A DNA stretch of 64,000 nt from Aspidiotus rigidus (taxonomy: Eukaryota > Arthropoda > Insecta > Hemiptera > Diaspididae), in the NCBI GenBank assembly GCA_035079385.1, contig JAVHKY010000052.1, positions 11,904,001 to 11,968,000 on the forward strand, in the 5' to 3' direction. Shown here piece by piece: positions 23,901 through 34,967 of the stretch. The translations under genes and the position numbers were made by a program. Numbering within the stretch: position 1 is the first letter of the stretch; every line of letters starts with the position of its first letter. The notes beneath the pieces were generated by a model. The model saw only the letters and a program-made list of their open reading frames with translations. It had not been told where the DNA came from and searched no databases.

Positions 23901-25889
23901 TTGCCCAGGAGCATTCACATGGAAAATCACAAAATTATCTAGAAACATTCTCATCTTGCTGTAGTTGAAGAACGCTTGATAATTTGACAGATCTGAAAGT
24001 ACAAAACGAAGTACAGTACTTTCTTACTGACCGTGAACCCAACCAATATATTTAAATACCTAAGATGCAATATGCACACAGGCGATTAAAAAAACGGGAA
24101 AAAAACTTCAGAAGTTTCATTTTAGGTAATTTACAGTCTATTAGGTCAAGAATCATAATAAACTAAATAAATTGCATTGACGGTAAAAACAATTTTAATT
24201 GAAGTTGCTAGATGCTTTTAATGGTTTCTTGTATTTTACGGGACATTTTTATCTCACAGATTATACATTGCGTGGCCCGTATATTAAAACAAACACCACT
24301 TCTTTAAATAATTAATATAATTAATAAAGATCAAATTGCAGGAGCACTTTTGGCATGACTGCCATTAACAGACATATGAGCTGTGCAATTTATAACTTGT
24401 GAGAGGTTGTTAAATGCGTCCCGCCTAAGAAGTCGTCTAAAAGCTGGACTTTACAAAATTAATTCAATTTTGAATTCAGAAATAGAGGAGGCAAATAAGC
24501 GCAAAAAGTCGAATGATTTGTGAAACACATTTTAAGACATTCCATGAATACACATCAAAGAAATTAAAATATTGGTGTGTAAATTGATTGTCAAGTAAGT
24601 AGCAAACCGTGAAATGATGACAATCTTACAAATAAAGACAAACAACTCATCTGGTCAAAACGTAGAATGAATTGTTTGTGTTTATCTCTCCTTGGATGTA
24701 TAAATAACTCTTTAATTTGACAATAATTTCATCACAGCGCAATGCTGATAAGAAATATAGAGCACGTTCTCTCGCTCCTACTTCATAATAACACTGCTAT
24801 CGAATATATATTGTGGCTGCGACTTGTAAATTGCAATTCTCAACTGGAACGGACTTTAAAATGACGTTGATGAAAGTCAAAACAGAAAATTTAGAGAAAT
24901 CTGAGTGAAGGACGTGAAAAAGAGCCAAAAAAAAAGTGAAAGAAATGCTTCTTTCATGTCACCACAGTACATAGAAGACAACGCTCATAAAGAATTTCAG
25001 AGAAAGCAAAAGAATGTCAGAGAAAACTGCACATTCGTCTGTAGATTTTTATGAAGTACGCGTATTCGATAAAGTGAATTAAGATTATCTGCAGAGGATA
25101 GTGAAAAAACAGAGTATGAATGGCGAGTGAAATTGAAATAATTAAAGAAGTTGTACTAAAAATGAGAATGTTACAGAAAACTGACAAGACGGGGCCAATA
25201 TTTGGCATAAAAAGAAGGAGGTATTTTGAAAAAAATGAGATTTACTGTAATGAGATTTATAATTGCAGTTAAAAAAAAAGTATTTGAGCTATTTGTGATT
25301 CGCGGTTGATGAAGCAGTGATTGCAGGAAAAGTAGAAGAATGTATTCTGATTTGGTCAAACAAAGTGCAAAAGCTTGCTTAGAAATGAATACTGGAAAAA
25401 TGAAACATCGGAAATGTAGATTGAGGGTTAGTATAGGAATAATACAATTCAAAAGATAATATACATACTTCGGTCAAATCATCTTATGTATTTGAGAATA
25501 GTTTGCTCTTCAAAACTTTCCAATCTAATTTAATATTATGGTCTTTCACAAAAACATTCATTACGGCCTATTTATACAATCGTTTTTTTGTGTGTATCCA
25601 CTTTCTCAATACAATTTTTTTAGTAAATCTTGACTTCCTGTTTTCTATTTTACAATGACCAATTTCCATAAAATATTGTGTTGAACTCACAATTTAATCC
25701 AATGTCATGGTATGTTACGATGGCTGGTTTGCCACGATCCCCTTGAATTGCAACAAGTATGATTCCTCTATCAGTTTCAACCAAGACTTCTTCAACGGCT
25801 TCATTTTTTGAACAATTCAATGAACGGATACTTGGTATTTGGTACTGAATGGACCTTAATTCAACTTCATCCAACGAGTCTGATGGCAT
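11263..25889 (-). CDS. MESK2: NDRG-family protein (MESK2/NDRG3-like), six coding exons, 3' end uncertain
   Basis: Coding exons on the minus strand are 25889-25691, 23992-23872, 18916-18775, 13711-13565, 11731-11459 and 11367-about 11263. All junctions are GT-AG and the frame is kept throughout. The product is about 328 aa if the last exon is read through to TGA at 11265-11263. The family has an alpha/beta-hydrolase fold without hydrolase activity; MESK2 was named in flies as a suppressor of KSR misexpression. Landmarks: start MPSDSLDEVELRS; AIVTYHDIGLN (end of exon 1); HVNAPGQEEGAATLPE (exon 2); VIGLGVGAGGNILARFA (about 132-148), where the nucleophile-elbow serine is replaced by glycine, as in NDRGs; GWIEWGYQ and DYLMWHHFGR (exon 4); SPHVDDTV and LDPTNSSWMK (exon 5); DCGMVLEEQP (exon 6). 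The chosen ATG matches the insect start. NDRGs usually continue 30-50 residues past the point where this reading stops, so a donor at 11270 (g|gtagct) may lead to a further exon that I could not identify. Introns are large and full of repeats. Confidence 0.9.
11459..11731 (-). CDS. MESK2: NDRG coding exon 5
   Basis: Acceptor atgatttcag, donor gtaagt, 273 nt. Encodes 91 residues from GTETRNYDLFQVYRNYFEKC to LDPTNSSWMK, including NPINLALFIDSYIRRNDL and the core strand/loop ITGAYSPHVDDTV. Confidence 0.92.
13565..13711 (-). CDS. MESK2: NDRG coding exon 4
   Basis: Acceptor gtattgcag, donor gtaagt, 147 nt, phase 0 at both ends. Encodes MEALILINVVSTPAGWIEWG followed by YQKLNARFLKSRGMTQNVLD and YLMWHHFGR, strongly typical of insect NDRG proteins. 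Confidence 0.92.
13766..14758. mobile_element. TIR element, about 990 bp, in NDRG intron
   Basis: Inverted ends gtagccac...cttcagcatttcatga (left) and tcatgaaatgctgaatt...gtggctac (right). Subrepeats of catttcatgaaatg occur inside. No clear duplication was found. Confidence 0.55.
15945..17130. mobile_element. fold-back TIR element, 1186 bp, in NDRG intron
   Basis: Long imperfect inverted arms (15945-16200 and 16870-17130) begin TAGTCCGG. The flanking 8-mers cttccttt and tttgcttt match at 6 of 8, consistent with an old hAT-type duplication. The centre holds low-complexity G/C tracts (for example 16681-16690). No transposase ORF was seen. Confidence 0.7.
17402..17654. mobile_element. AATTGAATGG-TIR element, short form (253 bp)
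   Basis: Ends AATTGAATGGTCGGGCAGAA and its near complement. Compared with 40234-40946 it lacks an internal block of about 460 bp, so it looks like an internal-deletion derivative. In NDRG intron 3. Confidence 0.7.
18775..18916 (-). CDS. MESK2: NDRG coding exon 3 (modified nucleophile elbow)
   Basis: Acceptor ttgttttag, donor gtatgt. Encodes residues 107-154, starting DYVYPNMDELANQ. It holds GVGAG (about 136-140), the position where an active alpha/beta hydrolase has G-x-S-x-G. Confidence 0.92.
19660..19736 (-). repeat. tRNA-like sequence, probable SINE head or tRNA pseudogene
   Basis: Read on the minus strand, this starts ggctacagcggtcgagtagt (A-box-like) and contains gagttcaaatccc (B box of RNA polymerase III promoters). 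A ctttgcac loop between them would place a TGC (Ala-like) anticodon. The T and anticodon stems pair poorly, so it is not an intact tRNA. It lies just upstream of the Gypsy relic. Confidence 0.45.
19956..21408 (+). pseudogene. degenerate Ty3/Gypsy polyprotein: protease, reverse transcriptase, RNase H
   Basis: Pieces occur in the canonical order but in shifting frames with stops. From 19956 there is a protease-like start (VNGEPLTAFVDF...). At 20338-20600 comes the RT N-terminus, with IVYDLLQQGIICES and RRTCVDFRCLYKIT. At 20690-20800 is FVTPEGQFKYIYMPFGL. At 20825-21097 is the RT active site YLDDI and the following KCFF...ITQEGISP region. At 21148-21408 is the RNase H domain. No integrase follows. 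An internal poly-A run (about 20507-20525) adds to the decay. Upstream, at about 19225, a CHYCGHH string may be a worn gag zinc knuckle. It sits inside an NDRG intron on the opposite strand. It cannot produce a working protein. Confidence 0.85.
22194..23743. mobile_element. 1.55-kb palindrome: two inverted LTR-like arms around a tRNA-Lys primer-binding site
   Basis: Arms of about 755 bp (22207-22963 and 22972-23732) are near-identical reverse complements, separated by only 8 nt. Each arm begins with TGT. The left arm has a TATA-like string (tatataagc, about 22672) and ends just before TGGCGCCCAAC (22962-22972), the tRNA-Lys primer-binding site used by many Ty3/Gypsy elements. This reads as LTR-PBS fused to an LTR in opposite orientation. 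It lies in an NDRG intron, 0.8 kb after the Gypsy pol relic, but I cannot show that they belong to the same element. No clear target-site duplication was found. Confidence 0.75.
23872..23992 (-). CDS. MESK2: NDRG coding exon 2
   Basis: Acceptor ctttcag ends at 23993 and donor gtaagt starts at 23871. Encodes residues 67-106 and two bases of codon 107, including FFNYSKMRMFLDNFVIFHVN and APGQEEGAATLPE. The exon contains no ATG-initiated ORF of length, so it is easily missed by ORF searches. Confidence 0.9.
25691..25889 (-). CDS. MESK2: NDRG coding exon 1
   Basis: Residues 1-66 plus one base of codon 67. ATG is at 25889-25887. The donor gtgagt (25690-25685) directly follows the codons for YHDIGLN. 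An in-frame ATG further upstream (25931) is preceded by non-conserved sequence and is less likely. Confidence 0.88.
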
Positions 25890-27364
25890 TTTGCGTCTTG
25901 AACAGAAAATCCAACAACATTTTACTACCAAACTCTATCTTTTCCAAGCATCTTAACAGTAATTATACACGTATATTTGAACACAAGATTTCATAAATGA
26001 AAAATACACATCTTGTTATCATTGAAAAGAAGAAAGTGAACTTGAATTCCATGTCCTCTTAGAAATTTGAAGAAACTTCGCAATGTGCTTTGATTATCCT
26101 CTGTTTCTTTCTAAATCCAGTGGTGTCACAAGCAACCAAACCACAAAATGCATAGAGAATTCAAAATCAACATAGGTATCTTGTAAAGTGAAATGATTAT
26201 TGGAACACAGGTACATGTATGTTAACGAAAACTTTTCTCCCTAACAAACCCACTTGATGATTCAAAATTTTTGCAGTTTATTAATTAATATTGTCTTTAG
26301 CCAAATCATATACGGGTAGTTGTCAAATAAATATTGTAGATACCAATCAGGGTGAGTAGTTCAATTCATCGTAAATTTAAAAAAAAAGAAAGTTTATTCA
26401 TATTCAGTACCTAATTGTAAAAATACCTAGAGAAAAAATTACTTCATCAGACCTCGCATTTAGTTGTCGTCAAGAAGGTTCATCTTCGGACCTGATACTC
26501 ATTAGGAGATTTTATAGAGCAGGAGTGCAGCGAACCTGTTCAATGATGGGGAGTGCTTCTCTTTGCCACAATAGAATTGAGTATTATTGTTGCTCTAATG
26601 CAAAATTTAAAAAAGTACATGTTATCTACCAGTCAGTTTCTGTTTTAGTAGACAATCTACCTTGATAAGAAAAACAGAGTCTAATCCATTTTGAGTAACT
26701 ATTTTCACGAGAAATTCAATGGTGACCTTCTTTTTTAGTGAAACTCGTTCCCTGATAAGATATACTGTACCATGAAACGCACGTTCGTCAAAAAATTTTA
26801 TTTTGACGAACGTGCATATTTCTCCATTACTCGAAAACGAGAGTCAACTGAAAGAAACGAACACCACCACTGAATTCAGCGTGAAAAATACTTTCAGAAT
26901 CAACTGTTCTTAATCATCTACCGAACAAATAATGTTTGACAAATGTTCAGAATCTGGTTTAGTTGGAGAAGAGGTACTGACAATATTGCTCTTTTTCCAA
27001 AACCAATGGAGTGCACGTTCGTCAAACATTATTTGCACGACAGCCTATCGTGTGTGCCTCAAGACCACACTAGACAGGTCTAGATCACAACTAAGAGGCA
27101 CCCCCTACCCACCCATCGTATGTTTCGTGGCAAGACTGCGTCAAACAAATTTCGATTATTTTTATTCATGTATTTTTTTCCTCAGAATATGGTGAACATT
27201 TTTTCCTATTTATCATTTTCTTTTTTCGGGGAACACTCAAAAATTTCGTATCTTGTACTTTTTGTTGCCACTACTTATTATTTTGTTTTTTGGATAGTTT
27301 TTTTGTGGTGCTGTTTTTTGTTCAAACGCCTATTTTGTTTCGTGTAGTTCAATATTTCCCGTAG
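25890..27364. other. upstream of NDRG; no gene
   Basis: A 15-bp-stem hairpin at 26779-26815 (gcacgttcgtcaaaa / ttttgacgaacgtgc), with a third copy of the stem at about 27013, marks a small TIR remnant. The NDRG 5' UTR and promoter should lie here, but I see no definable signal. Confidence 0.5.
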
Positions 27365-27975
27365 TTTTGTGTATTGGGTTGGGATTGGTCAAGATATTAA
27401 CCTGCTGGCGTCAGAGTGCCAGACTTGCGTCCTGAACAAGTCATCACACGCCAACGTTCCTACACTTATGGGAATATCCCAGCAGCGCGTGGAAACGCGT
27501 ACAAGCGACTTCACCGACTATAAAAATTGCACGCTCATTCCAAACGGTTAGAAGTTTTTGAAATGTAGATAACAACTGCAGAAGCTACAATTTGAGTCTT
27601 GAGACAAATTTTCACACAGTTTGGATTACCAGTAATATTTGTTTTGGAGCGTAATTCAGCCAATTTTTTGAAGGTGATTCAGTCTATTTTAAACTCTTCA
27701 ACCCTGATTGTTGGCAAGAGGATTACATACAGCGTCAAATAAGCTCACGGTGATAAATGAAATTCAAAACATCTGGACAAATCTTCGTGAACGGCACGCA
27801 AACCAAATGAAGCAAAGAGCAGTGAAGAATGATGACAATACAACATCCGACTTAGACGTAACTCCCTGTCTAGTGTTGCTGGGAAACAAGTTGGACACCC
27901 TGCTTCCAGAAATTCCGACAGAACCAAAATTAGAGGAAGCCAAACAAATTGAAACAGACTTGTCACTTGTATGTT
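27365..27975 (+). pseudogene. Ty3/Gypsy integrase relic
   Basis: MYWVGIGQDINLLASECQTC resembles the H2C2 zinc-binding start of Gypsy integrases (YW..M..DI......C..C). Beyond about 27550 the reading breaks up. A piece resembling the C-terminal part (IWTNLRERHANQMKQRAVKN) is at about 27768-27827. Frames shift and stops intervene, so it is non-functional. Confidence 0.6.
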
Positions 27976-30587
27976 TTCTTGTTTTGAATTTTGTTTTTCG
28001 CTTGAATTGTTTATGCACATTTTTGCTCTATTTTCTTTTGCATTAATTACATTTTTTATCAATAGCTGATTATACAGGGCGTGGGTGGCGGTATCACGCA
28101 TTGGGCAACACTGCATGCGCGGATATGAGTCTCCTTTGTAAATAGAATGATGTAGCATGTTTTTTTAGTCAATAAATACGCGTGATTTCTATTTGCTGCG
28201 TTAATTATTCAAACTGAAGATTATTCTCTAGAAGACAGCACAAGAAGTATTTCAAGGTATCTATTAAGTGAGTAGCACATTTATTTCCTATTTTTCTTTT
28301 GCCAATGCAGGTGAAATTTTCTTCACACATTGACGGACGAACGCTGTGCGCTACATTAAACGCAATCTTATAATACAGTAATTATATACGTACACGTGAT
28401 GTAAAGGTCTGAGGGTTTGATGTTGATCTAGTAAAAAAACACGTGCACCATGGAAGAATGTGTAATGATATCATTCTATAAGGTTTTTAGTGCTCTATCA
28501 AATTTATCAAAATTAAGGTAAATAGAAACGACCAATCCGAGTTCTCCTGTTAGACGGAATGGGAATAAGTAAGTATTACAAGAAGCGATGGAAAATAGTT
28601 CGTGAAAAAGCTGGTTCTGGTGCTTGTAGTCTAAATGTTGATGATCTGTCAACTGGCGAGCGAAAGCAAGTGTGAAAATATTATTCAAATAATAATGATC
28701 AAAGAGAAGTAAGTATTATTAGGGTCTGAGGAGAAAAGGCACACAATGAAATATTGTTTGTTTTATATTATTCATCACCTACTTAACAGTGACTAGAACT
28801 CGCATCGAGATCAAGAATTAACAAGTTTATTATTGAAAGTTTGTTTTTCTCTTGTAAGAAATAGATGAAACATTCTGAGAATGTAGGTGTATATTATCAA
28901 AAAAATTGAGTACAAACTTACAAAAAGAGAAGTGAGTACTATCGAGCAGAATTAGAAAGCTGGCTGAAAGTCTGAAGCCAAGCCAGGGAATTTTGGAAAC
29001 AAGTTTTAAAAAAAATTTATTCACGAAAATACACAAGCAAGTAATTGTTCTGTTGTTCTGTGAACAAAAATCATCAGGTCATCTCTGTAGTACAAAGTTA
29101 AATCAATATAAATTAGAGACCTTTCTGTAACAAGGGCGTCCGTCCCATAAAAAATACATTGAGCGGACGTCCTTTTGACAGAAAAGTCCTCAATTATTAA
29201 ATGATATAATACCTAAATAAATACAGTAATAAAAAAAAAAACATTCTTTTTCGATTGTCCATAAGATACAGTTTTCCTGATCATCAACTTGGATACTCGT
29301 CAATTTAACTATGTACAGACAGAAATCTATATACTTTTAATCGAAGGGATTGCGTGAGCTAACACATCGAGTTCTGGTTTGTTTAGATCATAGACCCATC
29401 AAATTTCCATATGCTTGTTCACAAGAGGTGTTTATGCTGGAAGACGAGGTCAAATACAAAGGATGAGAAGTTGAAGGGGTGTATGGGAGAGTTTGGTTTA
29501 CTGAGGGGTGAAAAGGTGATCCTTGGCTAGTGATTTATTAGAGGATAATTGACAGAAAAATATCTTTTGAAGTAGAGAATTTTATTTTGAGAAGAAATCA
29601 TTGTTATCTGATTGTCAGAGGAAATTGGGGTTTCAGGACACTACTCTGACAAGACAAGGTTTGGTGATGTGATTGTCTAACACAGAACGGGGATATACTT
29701 GAAAAGGAGTACAATGATACGAAATTCTATGATAACAATGGATGAAATAAAATAGAAAGGACCTATAGGTCAAATATTTTAATTAATTACTCACATTTAA
29801 TGATAAATACACACAAATAATACGATATTATTTTGTAGGGTAACAAAAAGAATACAAATACACAGTATAATACGATAAAATACATGTAAGAACGCTTTAC
29901 CGTTCTCACAAATTTTTGTGTTGGTAGCGTTGCATCGATACTCGTAGACAGGTTTGGTAGTTAATGTTTTATAAGATAGACATGGGTAGTAGATAGTTGT
30001 CAATAGATTTCACGTTATGTACGTGCGTTGAGATATCGGGAAAACGGATTACCGGAAAGACTTGGAGCACCGGTAAACGATCAGCAGATATTCTTACATA
30101 TATGAGTCGAAGTTAAATATTATGAAAAAAAATGTAAACTCAGAGAAACGTTTGGACATAGCTACGACATGGTTTACAAGCGTTGTTTATATAGGGATAC
30201 GTCAAATTTACTCTGGTTTCTTGTGAACCCTGAGGGTTATGGCATGAAGGGATGAATTTGGTAATAAGGTTAAATGATTTCAAATACTTAGACAGATTGT
30301 CTTGTGAAGAAATAAATTATTTCGATACGGTAGGTCGCAATGAGAGAAAAAGTGAGGTTTACAAACTACAAAGATAGATCACCAAACTGTCCCTGTACGT
30401 CACCAGCAGTGCCCACTTCCAAAACAATCCACAAGACAGACACCTAAAACCAGTTGCCTCTTATTCCAAAAGATTATCCTTCATCCTTGTATGATTTGGA
30501 ACTAATAAGGATAACAATGACCCTCAAAAGATTTTATAGGTATCTTGACATGCAAAACAGTCTTTCATAAATAAGGACCACAGAAAC
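27976..30587. other. no gene apart from the 85-bp element
   Basis: AT-rich sequence with short uninformative ORFs. Confidence 0.5.
29111..29195. mobile_element. 85-bp TIR element, copy 2
   Basis: Aligns end to end with 39891-39976 (agagacctttctgtaacaag ... ttgacagaaaagtcctcaat), loop cataaaaaatacattgag. A related, more worn set of arms is at about 37575-37940. Confidence 0.7.
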
Positions 30588-30806
30588 TTGATTGATTGTT
30601 GTATTAATGAGGGCTTAATAAGAAGTCTTTCCCAAGGAAGACGTATTACCAATATCCTAAACAGTTTGAATTATGAATTAATTTACAAAAAAGCTGAGGA
30701 ACTTCATTTAGCTGATTATTTGAACAGAAGTCCCAATTTCGAGAAAATTCATACAAAGAGTATTCTACAAACGAGTATAAATATTGAATCAAAGGAGATT
30801 CTGTAG
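30588..30806 (+). pseudogene. retroelement RNase H C-terminal fragment (Gypsy-like)
   Basis: A 72-aa ORF with GRRITNILNSLNYELIYKKA followed by EELHLADYLNRSP. This resembles the end of the RNase H domain in Gypsy-type polyproteins (YE..Y..G.....ADYLSR). Nothing upstream could be read as RT. Confidence 0.5.
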
Positions 30807-30989
30807 ATCCCTCCTGTATATCAATACGTCTTAACGTTTTTCTAGATACAGTAGTAACAACACTATCAGGGTAGGTGGTCGACTCCCAAATTCCAATTTT
30901 TCCTTTGAGCACGACCATCCAATTGTTCTGCACATTAGACATAAGCTGTCCCATTTAATCACCCCGCATTACTATTATATTAAATCTTC

Positions 30990-31620
30990 ATGCAGGACCC
31001 AAGTTTTTAATACCAACAATACATCGTCAGTACTTGATAGTGAAAAAAGCTGCGTTGCTTCATATAATATACAGAAGTGCATCACTTGCACATGTTATAA
31101 AGCCAAGGTACAAACCGAAATGATGGCAGATCTACCAGCAGCCTGAGTCAGGCTAGATAAAACTCAATTAGTAGTAAAAGGAGGTTGAGGAAAACATAAT
31201 TTCATGAATAAAGCTTATATACAAATAGTAGCAGTTTTTTCCTGCTTTGTCTACAAGGCAATTCATCTAGAATTAGTATCCGACCTAACTACAAAAACAT
31301 TCCTAGTCGCTCTTACGCGCTTGACCAGTAATATGGGACTCCCCTCAAAAATAGATAATGATACGACCTTGATCGGAGCTAATAGGGAATTGAAAGAATT
31401 ATACTAATTTCTAATAATAATTTTGAAACTACTGGAAAACTGGTTTACGCTCAAGGCATTAAATGACATTTTATGACACCTAGTGGTCCCAACATGAGAG
31501 ACTAGAGTAAAATCGGTCAAAAGACACCTAACTGCAGTAATAAATAATAAAACTTTTGATTTCAAAGAATGAGCCACTCTCTTAACACCAATTGAAGCTT
31601 GTTTGCAATCTAGGCCTCTC
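30990..31620 (+). pseudogene. BEL/Pao integrase relic
   Basis: After a degenerate zinc-binding part (CYKAKVQTEMMADLPAA, about 31092-31143), the ORF at 31204-31407 reads YIQIVAVFSCFVYKAIHLEL followed by VSDLTTKTFLVALTRL and ANRELKELY, diagnostic of BEL/Pao integrase cores. The next part (VKSVKRHLTAVINNKTFDFK, then EACLQSRPL, about 31500-31615) is interrupted by stops. This is a different superfamily from the Gypsy fragments on either side. Confidence 0.75.
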
Positions 31621-34600
31621 TAGGCAAAGATGTGTTAGATATTATGCCAGAAAATTGTATAAAATGGAAAATCGTGTAGAACGTTAGTAATAAATCCACC
31701 AGATAACACAGAATTTTCGTCGTTGTTAGTCAATTACATACTTAAAAATTAGAAAGAATAAGAGTTAGATCCTGGTCAAGATGGTCATTTTAAAGTTGTA
31801 ACCATACAAAGAAAAAATGGATCTTTCAAATGGCCATGCTTTAAACTTTTCTTGTACCAACCAGTTGATTTTCTTTATTTCGGAGCTTGAGAACAGACAA
31901 AATGACTCAACACTGCCTGAAAGTAAATCTGAATACATAGTTCAGACATGTACTTCCTTCATAGAAGAGAATTAATTTAGTTTAAAGCGAAGAAAATTGA
32001 AAATTTATCAATTTAAAAAAGGTCAAACTTCAAATTTGAATAATGCATTCATTACAGAAATACAAAAATAAAATTACTTCTAAAATTATATGATACTCCC
32101 TTCTTGGGGTCCTACCTAAAGGAGGGGGGGGGGGTTGTTCGATCCCCAACATTGTTAGATAAGGAAAGTGAGAATTTTATACCGGCAAAAAGGGTGTTTA
32201 CATTGCAAGAAAAACCCGTTTTTCACAGCAGTTAGTAGGAAACAAAATATTGCAGAAGAATGCATACCAAAATTAGGGGCAAACGAGCGAAACGAGTTTT
32301 TGGATCTTGACAAGCAAAAGGGAACCAAATCTCCCAAGTTCCAGATCTGAATGGAACAAAGATGCAAATCTCCTGGTTTCCAGATTTTGACATAGAAAAA
32401 ATCTAAATTTCCTCAGTTCTAGACCAGTAGGAAAAAAAGCTCCAGATGTTTTAAAAAATCGTGAAAAATTGAATTTCCATTATGTAACAGACTAACAGTC
32501 AATGAGTAAAAAACAAAAAACAAGGGACTCGGATACTGCGGCGCGTGGCAATTCATTTTTGTTTCATTTTTTTTTTTTTGCAAATGTATAGGGTTTTGTG
32601 GCTTGCTGAGGCAGAGCCCCAAAAAGGAAAATAATATGATTTGAAAACTAGCAAGATGGTATGTCGTCCTCTAACTTGTTGTCACATAAGTATTTTTATT
32701 TTCAAATATTTCTCTTTTTTTGTAGTTTAAATACTTTTTTTCATTTTTTCTTATGCATTTCTGGGACTCTTGCCTCAGCAAGCCGAGAGTCCTAATGCGT
32801 TTGTGGAAGAAAGAAAGTTTTCTACGAAGGTAGATACGGTATACACATTCTGTATCACTCAAGATTTTATCTTTGCATAACATTTTTCAAATTTCTGTGC
32901 AATCCTAGCAAGTTTTATTTCTGGATAGGATTTTTCAAATATTTGTAAAGTCTTTGAAAGAGTTTCTTCCTCTCAATACCTCAATAATGATAACACCTAG
33001 CGCATACATTCTACCACCGTTAGGGTTGTTATAATACTTTCTATCTCAATTTCTTATTATAATTTTCAATCATTTATCTCAATTCCCTCAGTTGTCTATC
33101 ATTATGTTGCCTAAGAAGTCTTATAGTATGATTATTTGTGGGATTACTTTTACATTTTGTACCTTGACAAGCAGAAAGGAACCAAATGTCTCAGGTTCTA
33201 GATCTGAGTGAAACAAGAAAGTGCGGATGTTCTGATTTTCAGATGTTGACAGAAACAATCTAGACCTCTCAAGCTCTAGATCTCGGTAGAGAATAAGCTC
33301 CAGATCTTTCAAAATAGTATATTTCACAACTGTAGCGGAAAGTGAGCGTTGTCATAACGAGTGCTAACGTTTGCGACACGAGCGGAGCGAGTGAAGCAAG
33401 TTTGCACGAGTTATGACTGCTCACTCCGCTACTGTTGTGAAATATATTTTTTCTTATACGAATGTAACGAAAACCCACAAAAACCGGATGCACTTCTCGA
33501 GAAAAATGATCTATCTCGCAACTAAATTGAGGATGGGTGGAAAAACCATATTCTTTCCACACGCAAATTCTCTTTCCACACTGCAAATACTCTTTCCACC
33601 ACTGTTATCAGAGCTTGAGCGCTCGTTGCAATAAACAAATTTCCACCGGCACATTGGTGGCGATATCATTAGTTTTCGTTACATCGTATAAAAAAATATT
33701 TATACAGTCGAGGAGAGAGGAAAAAAGAGAGACCCCGATACTGAGGCGCATGGCGACTCAATCTTGTTTAATACTTGTCTCATTTAAATTTTGTAATATT
33801 TTTTTATATAGCGTATTACCTATTACGAGTATACAAATAAGTAGGAGGAAGAAATTTTCAATTAATTACACTAATGAACAGCTATCAATCAACGGCTCTT
33901 CTTGAGTTGAATCTGAAAGTATTTTTATGATTGAATTCAAATCCCGTATTCCATTTTTCGCTATCATGTAAGCTTTGTGGGTAATCAGCGAGTGCTTTTT
34001 GTTGAATAACCGTTATCTAGCGAGACAAGAAAACTTTGAAAGCGCTTGTAGTTTATTTTGTTCCTTCTGCGGTTTTTGCAACTTGTGTTTACTCTTTGGA
34101 GTATCCCTCCCTCGACGTGACATGAGATATTAAAGTGGAAAGCAGCATTTCTTGAAACCATTTTTGAAATTTTGTAATACGACTCCAATGAATCATAATT
34201 TTCAATCAAACGTAAGTAATGATATTTTTATTAACTTGTAAGCAGATAGAAACCGAATAGAATTTGAATCGTGAGCCCTACACAACAAGTAACAGTTGCC
34301 CTCGTTATCGCTCTGTTCTGAGCTCCTGCAATGACTTGTCAGCAGACAATTTGTTTCAAGTAAACGATGTATCATTACATAAACTGATTGTGTTCCTGTG
34401 TATTACAGCACGTTCCAAAAAAAGTGCACAGAATTGATAACAGCGTATGATGGTACAACGATAAGAAGAGACACAATTTATGGTCTATAGAAAGGCCCTC
34501 TCTTTACCACTTTGCCAGCAATGTTGTTATCAAGATTGTACACTCTTATTAGGAATGTACTATAACTATTGAGCCACATCCTCCCCGTTCTTACCCATTT

Positions 34601-34747
34601 CTTAAAAATAGGACGGTTATTTCAATAATAAGCGAAGATACTGTAAGAGAAATAAATATGTAGTATGCTAATTTAGTTCGCCTGACGCTATATTTTATCA
34701 AATCATCGTTTAAATGAGAACCGTTCTGGAGTCTATCTTTACTAACC
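31621..34747. other. no gene; two inverted repeats
   Basis: Arms at about 32601-32617 and 32769-32784 (ggcttgctgaggca / tgcctcagcaagcc) and at 33319-33445 (tttcacaactgtagcgg / ccgctactgttgtgaaa) look like TIR remnants. A G-tract is at 32116-32129. Confidence 0.5.
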
Positions 34748-34967
34748 TGTGAGAGACAAGGTGAGTTGATTTCGAATTCGCAGCTGTATTTATTAACGGC
34801 TCCGAGCGCCTAACGAGCGGTGCGAAGTGCGACGTAGATGTATTTGCGTTATTTAATACTTTTTTCAAGTAATCTAACATGCTTGATTTTGTCTCCGGTA
34901 TTGTAGTACTTTTATACACATGATTGTCAGGTAACGAATGATAAACTGGGTTAAAACCCGGTGCCAT
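34748..34967 (-). CDS. possible first coding exon of an unrecognised gene
   Basis: The minus strand reads from ATG at 34967: MAPGFNPVYHSLPDNHVYKS, then TTIPETKSSMLDYLKKVLNN and on to STHLVSH. It runs into a strong donor (cacag|gttagt, donor at about 34747). Composition looks like real coding sequence, and no stop interrupts the 70-odd residues before the donor. I do not recognise the family: it has no signal peptide, no membrane segment and no motif I can name. No matching downstream exon could be assigned; an ORF at 34209-33985 on the same strand is a candidate without supporting similarity. It could equally be a chance ORF inside a repeat. Confidence 0.3.
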
